Shown: in pieces, positions 1 through 13,115 of the stretch | Layout of the letters: the number at the start of each line of letters is the position of its first letter | Position numbering within the stretch: position 1 is the first letter of the stretch | Assembly: GCF_029227915.1 (NCBI RefSeq) | Contig: NC_079886.1 | Location: 21,678,501 to 21,742,500, forward strand | Direction of reading: 5' to 3' | From: Hydractinia symbiolongicarpus | Lineage: Eukaryota > Cnidaria > Hydrozoa > Anthoathecata > Hydractiniidae | DNA length: 64,000 nucleotides | Made by a program: the position numbers and the translations under genes | Notes under the pieces: model-generated | What the model saw: the letters and a program-made list of their open reading frames with translations, nothing else | Database searches by the model: none | What the model was told of the DNA's origin: nothing

Positions 1-3000
1 ATTTTTTTCTGCAGAATAGATGGTAGTATTTGGAGGAGTTGTTGTTATACCTGGAGTTTTAATTTTTGTCACAGGTATGCTCTTTGTTGCTTGTTTTGAT
101 GTTTTTGATGATTTTGTTGTAGTGCTTGTAGTTGTTGTTTTTGTCGTTATTTCGGTTGTTGATGTTTTTGTAGTTGGTGTTAGTGTTGGTGTTGTTGGCT
201 TTTTTGTTGGCAATTTTAGAATGTTTTCTTCTAATGGATCTATGATGCAATGATGAAAAGGCATACATGTGCTGTTATTTTATGACAATGTGATTTTTGA
301 ATATTTTTTTTATGACTAGTCCATTTATACACAACTAATTCTGCTGCTGATACTCCCTTTTTAGGAGCTTATGAAACAGCTTACAAAATTCTAAAGTTAG
401 TGAAGGCAACCTTAATGCATTAAATTTGGTTATCATACCAAAGTGTGATATAAGCAAAAATAATCATAAAATTAACTGAAAATTACGTTCACTGATCATT
501 TTTTATCTGTGCAACTAAAGTTCTAAATGCAACAATGTTCTGTTTAATTCTATAGAAACATTTAAATTTTGTTAAAGAATATTTAAAAAGCTACTTATGC
601 AAAAAAACAAGTCTTTTAGGGGCACTATGAACGTGTATCGAGTTAAAAATATCAGCTTAATCTCTAGTAAAAATCATTTACATTTTTATATGCAATCATA
701 AGCAATCATTTGCACTGTTTGTCAATGTTAATATCTTGATTTGGAATATAAAATGTAAAAAAAACAATAGGAATGTTGTACAGCTTAAGATTTTCAGTGT
801 GCTAACTTAGCCTACTAGCAGCCCACCAGCTGTGGCGTTTTGTTTTGATGACAATCTAAAAACAACATTCACTCTCCAAAAAGTTTATAAACAAGGTTGT
901 AAGCTTTTTTCAAGACGTTTAGAAAATCCTATTGGTTAAATTAGTAAAACTTTTAATAAAAAAAATAAAGTCCTTATGTTTATGATCAGGATTAATATGA
1001 TTAGGATTATGATTAATATTTATTTTGAGTAGCATTTTTACACTGATCTGGTGATTTGTACTGATTTTAATAATGAATAATTCTTAAAGGGAACCCAAGG
1101 TATATAAAATGATGTTGGACTTATATTATAGAGCTTAAAAAGTTGGTTAAGAAGTCTTTTTAAATTTTTTAAAAAGCTCTTTTCGTTCTCAAGATGTTCA
1201 CATTTAAAGAATTTCAGATTTAATTATGTTGCATAAATTCTGATGTCATATTTAAGTAATAGTAAATTTTGACATTTTTTGTCATCAATAATTTTAGACC
1301 TGTTAAGGTATGTGCAATCAAACTTCTTCAATGCGTAGATATTGTAAAGGTGAATTGATGAACATAATTTTTTTCTTAAAATGACACTGGTTTGCTTGTC
1401 ACAGGCCTCTTAATTTTTTGCTGACGACCCCATAACTCGGGATCTTCATGTCGGTTTGCATTCAAATTTTGTAAGTGAACATATAGGCCCTATACAAGCT
1501 TACTCGAAAAATTTTTATTGCAAACCAAGTTACAGATACCGAGTTATTGGTTGTCCTGGTTGTGTAATATGTTGCTATGTGCATCTTCCACGCACTGAAA
1601 CAGTAGTAAACATGAGGTGTAACAGGATAAAGGAAAGAAAGTTTTAATTTCTTCAGATAGTACATGCACTCTAGGTTATTGCACAGGTGCTGTTTTTTGT
1701 TTATAGGCCCGGACTTAAAATTATAAAGCTCTTGATGCTTGTACACATCTTCCAGGCTTGGTTTCTGTTTTATGATTTAGTTTTTTTCAGTAAAAAATAA
1801 ATATAATAAAGAAATAATAAACAGAGGGATTTAGAGGTTACAATTTTGGCATTTATGACTGTTAATGTGTTTACTTACATTTTCTCATTCCTTCAATTTT
1901 TAATAGGACTGTTTTCGTAGCTTCATGGTCACAGTCAATTTTAACCCTCAATAAGAGACCCTGCCATTCACCTTGATTTGTAATCACCTATGACAAAAAT
2001 ATGCACAGTAATTTCAACAATATTTGTAATAAACAAAGCAATTTAACCTAATTACAAGAACGTAAATATTCATCAAAAATCTAGAAAACCTTTTTGTAGA
2101 ACTGCAAATTTTTAGTGGCCTAAAAATTAAGAACTCTATCCCAACAGCTGTTACTATGTTACATTACTGACAAAGATACTTATGGCATTGCTTCAACTTG
2201 CTTGCCTGTCACACAAACTGATTGGAGTAACAACAGTATATTTTAAGTTTAACGTGTGTGGCACAAACCTGAAACATTAGGATTGGCCATTAAGTCATTA
2301 AGTCATTAAGTGCTAATTAAGATTGAACATTAAATGTTAATTAAGACTTATTGAAACATATTGCAGTACATCAGAAGGCATATGAAACCTTGTTCACATA
2401 GACAGATCATTTACTTTCTCATAGGCTGCGAATGTGTTTATATTTGGAAGAAGGCTCAAAAAAAACAATTGTTAGGAAAATTTTATTATAATTTTATATA
2501 ATCATTCTCTTTTTCTAACTTATTTAAATTTCAATTGAGTGCTAAACATTGATGTTTCATTCTTCCTAATGGGAAAATAAACAAACAAATCAGAAATTTT
2601 CTTTTTTTTCCTAAATGGTGACGGAAAGATTTATTTAGCAGAAAAATGGCAAAAAAGAAACACCAGTTTGTGCAGTTGAGGGAAAATTTTAGCCTTGCTT
2701 TTAAAAAAATGTAAGAAAATCCAGGCTTACACATAAAATTGGTTTTCTTATAAAAAGGTTCATTCATTTATTTTAACAAGGGTGTTTTTCTGAGCTTTTT
2801 ACAGTGGTCATATACTTTTCTGCTTTGCTGACTTAAAGAATGAGTGAAAATGTGTCTGATAATTAAAAGTATAATAATTCACACAACGTTTCTATTTTAA
2901 TCCATTTCTTATGTGCAGAAGTTAAAAAGTAAATGACTAAAGAAAAATGAAATTAAAATTGCTCAGCGATCACGATGTCTGGACATTTTATTTTGTTTTT

Positions 3001-6000
3001 AGTTCTTATCGCACATGCTCACTTTTTTATGGTGGAGGAGTTACGAATAACTTCTTTCCCATCTCCTCTGTTCAACGAAAAAAATAAAAAGAGAAGTGGC
3101 AATAAGTCAGGGAATGTGAACCAAAAGTCTTTGAATAATTTCCTTTTTATTTTAGAAAAGTTAAAAAAAATAATTATTTATTAAATAATAAATAACAAAG
3201 TGTCGTATCTTTAACGAAAAACAACCTTAGGTTGTTACAAACTCAATGCACCATTCTTGCGCATAGACTCGGGGTAAGGGTAAGGGGGCTCAACGAGTAC
3301 ATTTAAAAATGGTAGCCTAGCGAAAAGATAATTGACGAGCGTTCAACAAGATGTTAGTCCCACAAAGAATATGGCTATAAATCATGGTTGTTTCCCACGC
3401 CGACCTAAAAGTTTTCGATACTAATTCATGGCTTGATGTAATACCTCGCATAAATGTAATAAAATGCTATTAACTGCATCGCATTTTTGCCCCACTTTTC
3501 AAAATCACTTCACATTTTCCGTAGTGCGAAGCGCTTATTCGAACCCTGTCTGAGTCTTCGTCGAGGAGATTAAAAGAAATGTTTCCCTCATCAATGTCAG
3601 ATTCTGTTGGGTCGACAAATGTGTTGACTTCCATCTCATTATCTGGATCATTGATTAAGTTTGTTTGATCTTTTAAAAGATCTGTACCTTCACAGTGAAT
3701 TGCACCATCTTCACTTCCATCTGTCTTGATGTTTAAGGCTCAGCCCTTGAAAGAATCAACAATGGGATCCTTGCATTTCTTTTTTTATCAGTCACGATCC
3801 ATTCAACAACTTTGCTCATGGAGGCTGGCTTCATGTTTCTCCCCTCGATATATATTAGTAAATGCGATTAATGAGCCACTAATCATACATTTCAGAGATG
3901 TAACCTTTGAAGGATTTATTCTAGTAAACGTCTAGGGCCTGTATTTTGTACATCGACTTGGTACAAGAGCACTTTTAACTTCAAATGTCTTTCAATGACA
4001 CTTTTACTTCATCGGTCATATGAGCTTCAAAGGTGTCCCACTCAAGAAGCCTTTTTCCAAATGAGAACGGTCGGATAACTTCCTTACACCACTCTATTGT
4101 AAGCTGCTTATTCAAGCAACCTCTAGCAGATAATACCATGACACATTTTGTTTTGAATTCTTTATTGAATGCAGCTGATTCCTGTTTGGCATCAGCAAAG
4201 AGAATGAATAGCTTCAACTTTGTACCATTGTCTTTGGTGGTAAGGCACACACTGACTTGACCTTTTACGTGGCCAGTAGTTTTCAGTATAACATATCTAT
4301 TTGTTTATCTGTGGTCTTACCCTATCAGCCCAGATAGGTATGTCATCGATTGTGTGATATCAGAAGGATTGAAATTAGTTTTCATAGCCAATTTGGGAAG
4401 ACGGATTTAACAAAAGCCATCCAATCTTTTAGTTAGCTGGGATGGATCCTTTTGAGCTGTAAGGTGTCTAAAAAATGTGTAACACATTTTAGTGTTTATC
4501 ACCTTCAGGATTAAAGAATTTAATCAAATAAGGGTCTAACTAATGGCATTTGTGCTTACCTGCACAAGAGAGAATTTCTTTTCATGAATTTCTCCAACTA
4601 ACCACGACTTGCAACAAACGAATCTTTCAGAGTGTTATCCTCACTACACATCTCATAAAATCGTGACTTGGCTTTAAACACGATAATCTTCTGAGAAACC
4701 TGAAGCATTTTGCTACGTCTCTTTAAAATACATTTTAGCAGCTATTCTTTTATTGTTGCACATCTGTTTTAATTTGACTTTGCGAACCTTATTACTTGCT
4801 GCTTAAATTTTAGAGAATATGAATTACGTTTCTTTTTCTTGTGGGACGTTGAGAATTGGCCACATTTTCGGTCAAGAGGGAGAATGAAATGTTATTTTGC
4901 TTTGCTTTGCTTGTTCGAATTAGAATATTCGAATGTTAGATTGTTCTTCAAATTTGAATATTTTTCATGTTTGAAAAAAATCATGCTTCTACACAGAATA
5001 AAATTTAGAAGTGTTGTCCCAATTCACCACATTTTTAAAGGTAACTGTATATCAGTGTTAAATGAAATTTTATCTGCTAAACCAGATTTGAGACATGGAC
5101 ATGTCTCTTTAGAGTTATCAAGTTTGATGGATCTTTTCTTAAAAGCTGATCGGACTGATCAGGCAAATTTCATAAAGTTTACTGTCATTGGAAAGCAGAA
5201 AAGGGAGATTGGTTTAGTTGTTCCTGTAGGATTTGACTGTTTACACCTGTAAACAAACTTCTTTGGTATTAGACAAGCAATTGAAAAAGAGAACAGAATA
5301 GTACAAGACTCTGGAAGGTCATCAAACAATGAAAGAGATTTACCAAAAATTTCCATTCATATAGCAAAAACAAAGCAGAAAAAAAAAAGACGCAAATATT
5401 TTGAAATGATTTGTTCTTGCCAATAGGGTGTTTATAATTTTGGTAATGTTCTCCCAATAACGTTCCTCTTAGGGACGGGAGCATTTATTTAATGTCTCGA
5501 GTTTATGGAGGGAGGAGGCGTTAATTAGAAGAAGTCTTAAAATGAAGGGGACATCCCCCAACCTACAAAATTCGATTTGACATCCTTTTGTATTTTTCTA
5601 ATATTCGAATTATGGAATATTTTTAAAGACTGTAACAACCAATAGAGCATATTATAGAGTACTAATCGTTAGCCCGTGGAAAAATCCACGGGTTCGCCCG
5701 TCCTTTTTTTACAGCATTGCGTGCGTCTCGCTACTTGCGCAGCTAAGCTACCATTTTGCGTGACAGACAGACGGACGGGCGGACGGATGGATGGACAGAC
5801 GTATACGGGTATTATAATATAGATACGTACTTCGAATGTTGTTTGCTGAATTGTAAAATAATGAGCGAAGTTTGTTGCATCCCAATATGCTTGGCCATTT
5901 TTGTAGTTCCATACTTCTACACCCATTACTCTATTGATTTTGCAGGTAAGATCACCTGACTTGCAACTTCCTGTTTGACACCTAAATATGTATGCTATAC

Positions 6001-7545
6001 CTAAAAAGAAGATAAATTACTAAATATGACAATAGGGAAAAAATTGTAACAATAGACTTATCAAGTTAATTTTAAAGGCATAGACTTTGCTGTGTTATTT
6101 AAAATAGGACGGTCACGGCCTGTTTTGTTTTCTAGAAATTAAAATTATATTAAGCATAATTGAAATTTGGTAAATAAGATTGTCACATGTAAAGAAGATA
6201 ATGTGGAGGTAGTTGATTGATTGATGTAAAACAAATTATTGCAAAATTATCACATTTCTTCTTGTTTGCAAATTAATTTAGGCTATGCGAAGTACCAAAT
6301 CTCTTGAGTTTTCTAATGTAACACTACTAAAATCACACCTTAAGTACTTTGCTTTTGGTTATTTGTGCCTAAATTTACCTGAAAAAGTCTAAACGAATTT
6401 TTGATTTAACAAATGTGGCACCTTAATTTTATAAAAAGATTTATAAAATCCACTCAGGTAGAAGAATAAAGTAAAGAATTATTTAAATTTTTTTAACTGC
6501 TGCTAATAATCACCGTCCACATAAAAAATGATTAAAATTTTTTAGTTTTGTAAGAAGACTAGCGTCTTGAATAACCTAGAAAATCCTTGAAAATTTAGTC
6601 CTGGAAAACCTGGAAAATAGCATAAAGTTTAGCAAAAAGTTTTGGAAAAACAAATCTCTATAATCTTGCAAAAGTACTTTTTAACAGCTCTTCCATTTGT
6701 TCTTTCTGCAGTTGCATGGTTTTTAATTTGCATTATATACGGTATTACTAGACCCTCATGTAATTTTATTTTCCAATATAAATTAATGTAAGGCTGTCTT
6801 TACGTGAGCATGACGAAAATCCGGAGAGTTTAAGCACATTGTATTGTTAAGACTCCAAGAAAAATCTTGTGTTTAGTATCAGGTCTTCTTTAAATGACTG
6901 GTTGCTACATTTTTGTGGCAGCCAGTTTCAAAATGTAAACGACGCAAAAATTTAATACTATTAGTATTATTGTTTTATTAGGCTGCAACCCCAGACATAA
7001 ATTACTGGAAAGGAGGACAGAATTTCAAAGTTTCTTAACTATACAAGCAGTTTTTTTTATGTAAATAACATGCACACTCTGAACTTGATAACAATTGTTT
7101 TGTCAATTCACAGTAGACTTACAACTTAGGATCTTAGGTTTGGTTAGATCCAAATCTAAACAGTATTTATTTATGACGGTGCCAACACGCTCTAATAGAT
7201 CTTTCCGGTTTGTTGAGCAGATTTTTTAATAAAGCGGGCATTATGGAATGTGCAGATGGGGCGCTTTTTGCATAGTTTATTTTTTTATAGAAATGATGCT
7301 GTTTGGCTATTGCTATCTATCTTTGGAATTTTTTAGTCAATTGGCTGAGAAAGTCCTGGAATTTTGTTTTTGAAATTTGCTCCACACCCTGTTGTTGTCT
7401 CATAATGCATAGTATCATGTTTTTATATAAAATTTTAAGAAATATTCCATTGCTTTTCAAAGAACTATTGTGATGGTGTAACATCCAAATAACTAAAATG
7501 TTTACCAAGAGCTATACTTTCTTCATCTTGCTGAAACTGTCTATT

Positions 7546-7576
<31 letters not shown>

Positions 7577-8210
7577 TTATTATTCCATGTAGACCATTTT
7601 CAGAAAAAAAACTTCAATATACTGAACTATAATAAGTAACAAATGTTTGATAAGTAAAAATTGAAAATTGTGGAAACAAACCTGCTTAGCCATTATTTTT
7701 ATTGTATGTTAAAGATCTAATCAATTACTTTCTTTTTTAATCCCTATAGAATTTCAAGTTTTTGGGTCATCCCACGCATGGCTTTTCTGCCACTAACGTC
7801 TTACATGACATGTATCACAGATAGAAATTTTCTAAACATAAAAACTTTATTAGTGTTTTAAAAAAAGGTTTTGTGTTCTTAATCTCCTTAAAAGTAACCA
7901 AAATCTACTTAAGTCTTTGTTTGTTGCAGCAGTAAGAGCTCATAGCACGATGGTTGTATACAAATTTATGAATTAGCCATTTACCTGTTATAGCACTATA
8001 ACATGTTCGTGTTTTGAGTGTTTCGTCCATGTAAAACGTTGGTGTGCCTTCACCACATATACAATTTTTTCCATGTACAGTGTTTGTCTTATAGTCACAT
8101 GTGCCAAATCCATTAAACACATCCCTTTGACTTCTATTCACATAGGCAGTTTCTAAACTTGCCTTCAATGTGATTAAATCAAATATAAAAATCTGCAATA
8201 GGATGAACAT
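1..8210 (-). CDS. Receptor-like gene A (partial, 3' end beyond left edge)
   Basis: Three exons of a type I membrane protein of the same family as genes B-H can be read. Exon 1 (7985-8210) starts at an ATG, has a hydrophobic signal peptide, then a Cys-rich segment with the pattern CDY..CIC..CYS, and ends in phase 1 at a GT donor. Exon 3 (1879-1987) encodes a segment with EWQGLLLRVKIDC, matching the W-x-GLL...C signature of exon 3 in the other genes, and is bounded by AG and GTAAGT. Exon 4 (1-239) opens with the same ATCC acceptor context and encodes a Thr/Pro/Lys-rich stalk; the membrane helix and tail lie outside the window. Exon 2 should lie between 1988 and 7984 but I could not find it. The joining of exon 1 to exons 3-4 across about 6 kb is therefore inferred; exon 1 could belong to a broken copy. 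Confidence 0.6.
240..1878. other. Intron 3 of gene A, no features recognised
   Basis: AT-rich sequence between the stalk exon and exon 3 of gene A. Short open frames near 1460-1750 on both strands have no splice context or domain resemblance. I see no gene here. Confidence 0.4.
3470..4620 (-). pseudogene. Decayed pogo/Tigger-like (DDE_1) transposase relic
   Basis: Conceptual reading on the minus strand, broken by several frameshifts and stops, gives the hallmarks of a pogo-like DDE transposase. A WAD-type first aspartate near 4330 is followed by a TTGHVKGQVSVCLT stretch. The second aspartate lies in LEWDTFEAHMTDEVK (around 4000-4050). Farther on, a C-terminal SFKGCALN..DGSEDGAIHCE-like acidic tail ends at a stop near 3470. 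Known family members use these residues as part of the DDD/DDE catalytic triad for cut-and-paste movement. The reading frame is disrupted, so this copy is dead. I did not locate terminal inverted repeats. The remnant lies inside the long intron region of receptor gene A. Confidence 0.72.
5655..5823 (+). mobile_element. Short GC-rich hairpin element (MITE-like), copy 1
   Basis: A GC-rich block in AT-rich DNA begins with GTTAGCCCGTGG and forms a short hairpin (CCCGTGGA ... TCCACGGG). It continues through a conserved GCGCAGCTAAGCTACCATTTTGCGTGAC core and a GACGGACGG simple repeat, and ends at GTATACGGG followed by TATTATAATATAG. Near-identical copies at 47122-47282 and decayed inverted copies at 12198 and 27108 show it is dispersed. 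It has no coding capacity. TATA-rich ends suggest insertion into AT targets. Confidence 0.7.
7542..7584. repeat. ATT trinucleotide microsatellite
   Basis: About 14 units of TTA/ATT with one interruption, in the large intron of gene A. No coding role. Confidence 0.9.
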
Positions 8211-10540
8211 GTTTAAATGACTTCAAGTTGATTCATTAACACAGATACTCTGTTCTTAGATTTGTTGATGTTAATTGATTGATTGATTGGTTGGATTTCT
8301 CTGAAATTTTAAAACATGACTATTTAACAAATCAAAAGTTTATAGTCATGTACCACGGCTTACTTTTACTTTCTATGTAGGTATATCTGTGAAAATATTA
8401 GTGCTGATGGCTTCATATTTCACAATTAGTTGGTTTCTGTTTCTGTTTACTTAATTTAACCACTAGTCATATTTGATGACATCACCTGGGAAAGAATGTT
8501 TTACAATAGTGAAAGTTAATGGTTATTAGATTATAGTAGGAATTAATGACTGTAATTAACCTGATTTGTGTACAAGCCTTATGACAATATCTTGTCTGTC
8601 TGCTTGCATCAGTGCTTTTAATTTTCCTTTTCTGGTAACTTTAATAAACCAAGTGAATTCTAAGTAAAGTAACATGTAACAAGTAATATGTTAAAATGAA
8701 AGTTCTTTGATTCAGTGTGTCAAGAAATATTTGGTCAGCCTGCTTTGTTATTAAAAAAACTCTTTTGTATTTTGTGCCAGCTTGGTTAGTAGTGTCCATT
8801 AGTTATTTGGGAAATGGGAGGAGTGTAAGGCAGTACTTATGAAAAATAATATCATTACATTGAGGGTTTTTATAACAAAGTACACTGTGTATTTCAGCTG
8901 GTGAATAAAGATATTAAAACATTGCATTTGTTCCAATAGTTACACAAATTAAATCCTATAATATAACATTGGCCATTAGAAAGGCTATTTAACATAATAA
9001 TAAAATTTCCATACTGAAAGAACTAACAATTAGGTATCAATGTGTACAGACATTGCTCACACTGCAGGGGAAAATAATGTTATTAAAATTTAGCTACTTT
9101 AAGACTTAGTAATAGTAATGGTAATAAATGTACTGCTTTTGTTCCCTTTTTGCACAGTACAAAAGATAAGATTGACAATTATTTCTGGAGCAACTAAAAT
9201 ATGTGCTTGCTTTTTTATGAAACAAGGAATGTATTATTTTTATTTGTTTTTTGTACCATAAGTTGTCCATGCCATCATCAAAAATTAACACTCTTCCTCT
9301 TTACATAGGAAACCATCTAGATAGACATTCTAATTCCTTTTTAATGTATATTTTTTAAAATTGACAGGAAGAATGATATTCTTATACTAAGTAAGAGCAT
9401 GTGTAGCTATAAAGAACAATCACCAGAATAAGATGAAGATAAAATAAACAACTGTGATCAGCATTTTCTTTCAATTCCACCCACTATTCAGTATTAAGTA
9501 TTTCCTGGGCTCCGCTTTGTTTACCTTGACAACAGTGACAAGAAGGACATGGCTTGTCTCTTTTAACTTAGGAAAATAACTTTGGGAGTTCTGTAGGATC
9601 TTGCCTCTATCCAAAAAACTGTAAAACACCATAGGCGAAAATAAAAAACACAGAAGTTTTGATTATGTTAATTTTTTTATTATACAGTGCAGATTACATT
9701 TAGAATACATTTTCTAACAATAACAAAAATTGGTGCAAAAAAGTTTTACCACTATGATTTGAAGATTGATGCTTGATGAGATACTTTAAAGTGAAAAGTA
9801 AACCGGGCATTGTTTGTTTCTTTTGTGTGTGTTATTTGCCACTATAGATATACTGGGAAAAGAAATTATTAGAAGTTATCTTTTCATAAAATAAAAAAAA
9901 GAATTAAATCTAACAGTTCTATTTTTTTATCTATATATTAAAATTACATTTCCTCTGTATGAGGTTGTTTAAATGTTATTTAGATAATAGTTTTTCTTGG
10001 CACCAGTGTATTTTTTTTTAACTGAGAAAGAATTAAGTTGAACAGTAATATGCAAAATAGTATCCTAGTGAACTAAAAATCAGAATTTATAGTCTTAAAC
10101 ACAAGTTGTTCAACATAAGGTGGTTCCTTAAAAGGGTATTAAGCTGGAACCCTCCATCTCAAATAAGGTGGCCTTTTGTTCTACTATACATCTTTCAAGA
10201 GCTGGTATTTTTTAAAAACAGAAAATTACTGTGTCTTGTGCTTTTTTATCAGGTAATGCATGGGATTTTCATTGTTTCAAGTTATATGTCTACCATCTTC
10301 CTAGCATGCCTTTTGATTATGTTTTTTGCTAGATCAGTAACCACACCAGCTCACGATAAATGTTAATTGCATGCAATGTATAATTTTTATTTAAATTAAA
10401 CTTTTCTTATTTATATTTAAAGTTAGAGAGAACTTTTAAATTCAAAGACCATGAGAACTTATAAGTTTCTGTTACTTCTATTCTATGGGCTCATATATAT
10501 TTATTTATTTAGAAAAAACTATTTCCACATTTAAGAAAGT
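8211..10540. other. Intergenic DNA between genes A and B
   Basis: This holds the 5' flank of gene A (next to 8210) and the 3' flank of gene B. Short open frames (for example near 9106-9291 and 10106-10366) lack splice context or a recognisable product. I see no further gene. Confidence 0.4.
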
Positions 10541-13115
10541 TTAATTTATTGGAGCATAATCATATGGATTTTGTTCTTTCCCATTAGTATTTGTTTTTTG
10601 TACCTGTGCATATTCTTTGGTTACGTTGGGTTCTACGGATGCTACTATACTATAATAATCTAGATTGTCATTTTGATTTGTTATTACATTGTCTTCATTT
10701 GGTTTGTGGTACTCATTGATTTCTTCATTGTTTCCTATAGGTTTTTTTACTAGCGCATATTCATCGGTTACGATTGGTTTTGCGGAGGCTGCCGTGCTGT
10801 AATAATAAGTTGAATCATCACTTTTGAAATTGGTTTCTATATCTGTATTTTTTGGTTGATTATGTTTTTCTACTTGTGCATAGTCTTCAGTCACTACTTG
10901 TTTTGCAGATATCGCTGTACTGTAATAATTTGACTCCTCTTGTGAGGGATTATGTTCTTTCAAAATAGATTTGTATGTATTTGTTGTGTTCATACCTAAA
11001 GCATAATCAGTTGTATTGCTATGTTCTGTTGGATTTTCACTTGCTTGAGCATAAATTGTATCGCTTTGATTTTGTGTTTCTTTTTCTGTTTTTGGAAATT
11101 TTGCCGTGTTGAGCATTATTTCATTACTTGGTGTTGTGGAGTATTCAGCATATAGTGGTTCCTAAGTACACAAAAATGTTTCTTTTATTGTAAAATATAG
11201 ATAAAGTATAGATTTGATTTAATTCATTCAATCTAATTACATGAAGCTAGGCCGGGTATGTATTGAAAGTACTATTTAACTATTTAATTGATTATACAAT
11301 GAACTATTATAGAGCATGACTCTTGCAATGAAATTTTTACCTTGTGTTCTCCTCTGGGTGTGTTTCTTCTTCTAAACATAACAATAATTTTGTTAACATA
11401 AATTTCATTCTCAGTTTGCTTTTTTGTTTCTGGCATGAGATCGTGTTTGGCATTGATTGTTGTTTACTGTGACAATATTTTTTTTGAAATTTATAAAGAA
11501 ATGGTACTAGTTGTAAAAACATTTTGATATAATTTGCAGCAGTTTCTGCAATTGTCTTTAAAGGAAGTAGAAATAAAAAAAGTTAAAACTCATAATTGAA
11601 AAAAAGAATTTTTTTATTTGATTTATCCAAATTCATAATTTGCCTGCTTTATACAGGTTTCATTCTCTCTTTTGGTGCTGAGATACTGCTCGTCTTTACA
11701 ATATCTGCTTTGTGCTGCATATGAGGTTTTTTAATAGGTGACTTAATAATCCCTAATTTTGTAGAATAGAAAATATTTTGAACTGGTTTGTCTTCACAGG
11801 AGAAGAGCATACTTAAATTATTTGATTTTGGCTTTTACAGCGAAGTGGCAGGCGTTTAATATCTAAACGTTGGATTGTCATTTATCTTATGTTTTACTTT
11901 GGTGAGTCATTGTAGGAGTTTGACTGATTTTACAGACTAAGAAGAAACTGCTTGTTTTAGACAGTTGCCTGCTTTATTATCTAAGTAAATTGTTACTGTT
12001 AAAATAAAATATATTAGCTATGTCATACCGTTTTCTGACGCATACAACAATTAATACCATGGCAGAAATAGCAACTATTGTAGCAACAATTATGCCAATT
12101 ATGATTGGTATTTTTGATGGAGAGTTATCCACATTAAGTTTTTGGGTTGTCTTTGTTGAAACTATACCACTAATTGATGGTGGTAGAGGATCTAAAAAAT
12201 AATATGTATTATAATACGTGTATGCGTCTGTCTGTCATGCAAAATGGTAACTGCAGTAGCGAGACACATAAAATGCGGCTAATGAAGGACAGGCGAACCC
12301 GTAGATGCCGACCTGTGGATTTATCCACGCGTGAACGACTAGTAATTTATATTAGTTTAACCAAAAAGTATTGCGTTGATCATGGTGGCACATCTTGTGT
12401 AATATATTAAATTATTAGAGGTCCATTTAAAAGAACAGAAACTTTGATGAATGTCCTAACAAAGTGGTCATAAGTATAGTATCATAACATGAGTTACATA
12501 CATTTTCTTTTTCCAATAAATTTTACCAAGATTGTCTGACTATTTTGCTTTTGTTGACATGTGTAATCAAATTTCACAAGCAAACCACCCCATGAATTTC
12601 GATCCTTCAGTACCTAAATGCCAATGAATACTCTCCATTAATTAATGGAAATGTTTTTTAATAGAAATGTTTTTTTTACAATGTATACAAAAATTTCTTA
12701 CAATTGATGTTTTTTCGATCACCAGCATGTTAGTTACGACATTAAATGACATCCATACCCCAACTCCTCTATAATTCCATATGTGTACTTTTGTTACTTT
12801 TGGTATGTGACAATCATTTATTTTTACTTTATTGTGTCTAACCCCACAAATAACATGTTTAGTTTTAGAATTATCAAGGTTCCTGCAAGCAGCTATTGCT
12901 TGTTTAAGTTCTATATCTGATGTAAAAGATTGCTTGGTATCACATTTGCAAACCTCTCCTTTTTGTTCTTTATAAAACGTATTGTTACATTTCATACCAT
13001 GAATTACATCTGAACTTTCTTTGCGTTCGATAACAACACCATGAACTGGCAGATATATAAAATATAACAGAATTACACATAAATTAAGCAAGTTCATTTT
13101 TTTTGTTGAAACCAT
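10541..13115 (-). CDS. Receptor-like gene B, type I membrane protein with YYST/YAQV tail
   Basis: Five exons: 12702-13115, 12502-12613, 12029-12191, 11341-11371 and 10541-11161. They give 446 residues in one frame. Residues 1-26 are a signal peptide, after a start chosen at the first in-frame ATG before it; an internal ATG six codons on is also possible. The ectodomain has KCNN...CKC...ACRN, then VHIWNYRG..W, then RNSWGGLLVKFDYTC. A short stalk (about 176-200) leads to a helix around residues 205-226, ending in VCVRKR. The 31-nt exon adds RRRNTPRGEHK. The tail (241-446) opens with EPLYAEY and has three YYS...YAQV/YALV units plus YDYAPIN at its end. Unlike its relatives, the exon 1 and exon 2 segments are fused in one 414-nt exon. 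Intron 3 carries a hairpin mobile element just beside the membrane exon. Function is unknown; a tyrosine-phosphorylated surface receptor is inferred. Confidence 0.85.
12198..12355 (-). mobile_element. MITE-like hairpin element, decayed inverted copy 2
   Basis: Reverse-orientation copy of the 5655-5823 element: TATTATAATACGTGTATGCGTCTGTCTG, then a degenerate core, then CCTGTGGATTTATCCACGCG and ACGACTAGT. It lies in intron 3 of gene B, starting seven bases from the membrane-exon acceptor. Confidence 0.6.

Larger units (their letters stand above)
1988..7984. other. Long intron stretch of gene A containing two mobile-element remains
   Basis: If gene A is one gene, this 6-kb stretch contains its missing exon 2. 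It holds a decayed pogo-like transposase (about 3470-4620), a hairpin element (5655-5823) and an ATT microsatellite (7542-7584). A 137-codon plus-strand open frame at 4839-5252 has no recognised domain and is left unassigned. Confidence 0.4.

Noticed and set aside
20-253. 77-codon Val/Phe-rich open frame on the plus strand
   Set aside because: Shadow of the gene A stalk exon on the minus strand, which has matching splice phase and family resemblance.
4839-5252. 137-codon plus-strand open frame
   Set aside because: Longest lone open frame in the intron region, but no recognised domain, no splice context and it overlaps probable transposon debris; left unassigned.
5669-5959. Open frames on both strands with repeated Thr/Asp/Gly
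   Set aside because: They arise from the GACGGACGG run of the hairpin element.
7101-7250. Candidate exon 2 of gene A ending at a GTAAGT near 7125
   Set aside because: Open in one frame but it ends in phase 1 where phase 0 is needed, and lacks the Cys/Trp pattern.
7542-7584. CRISPR-like or regulated repeat array
   Set aside because: Plain ATT microsatellite without spacers.
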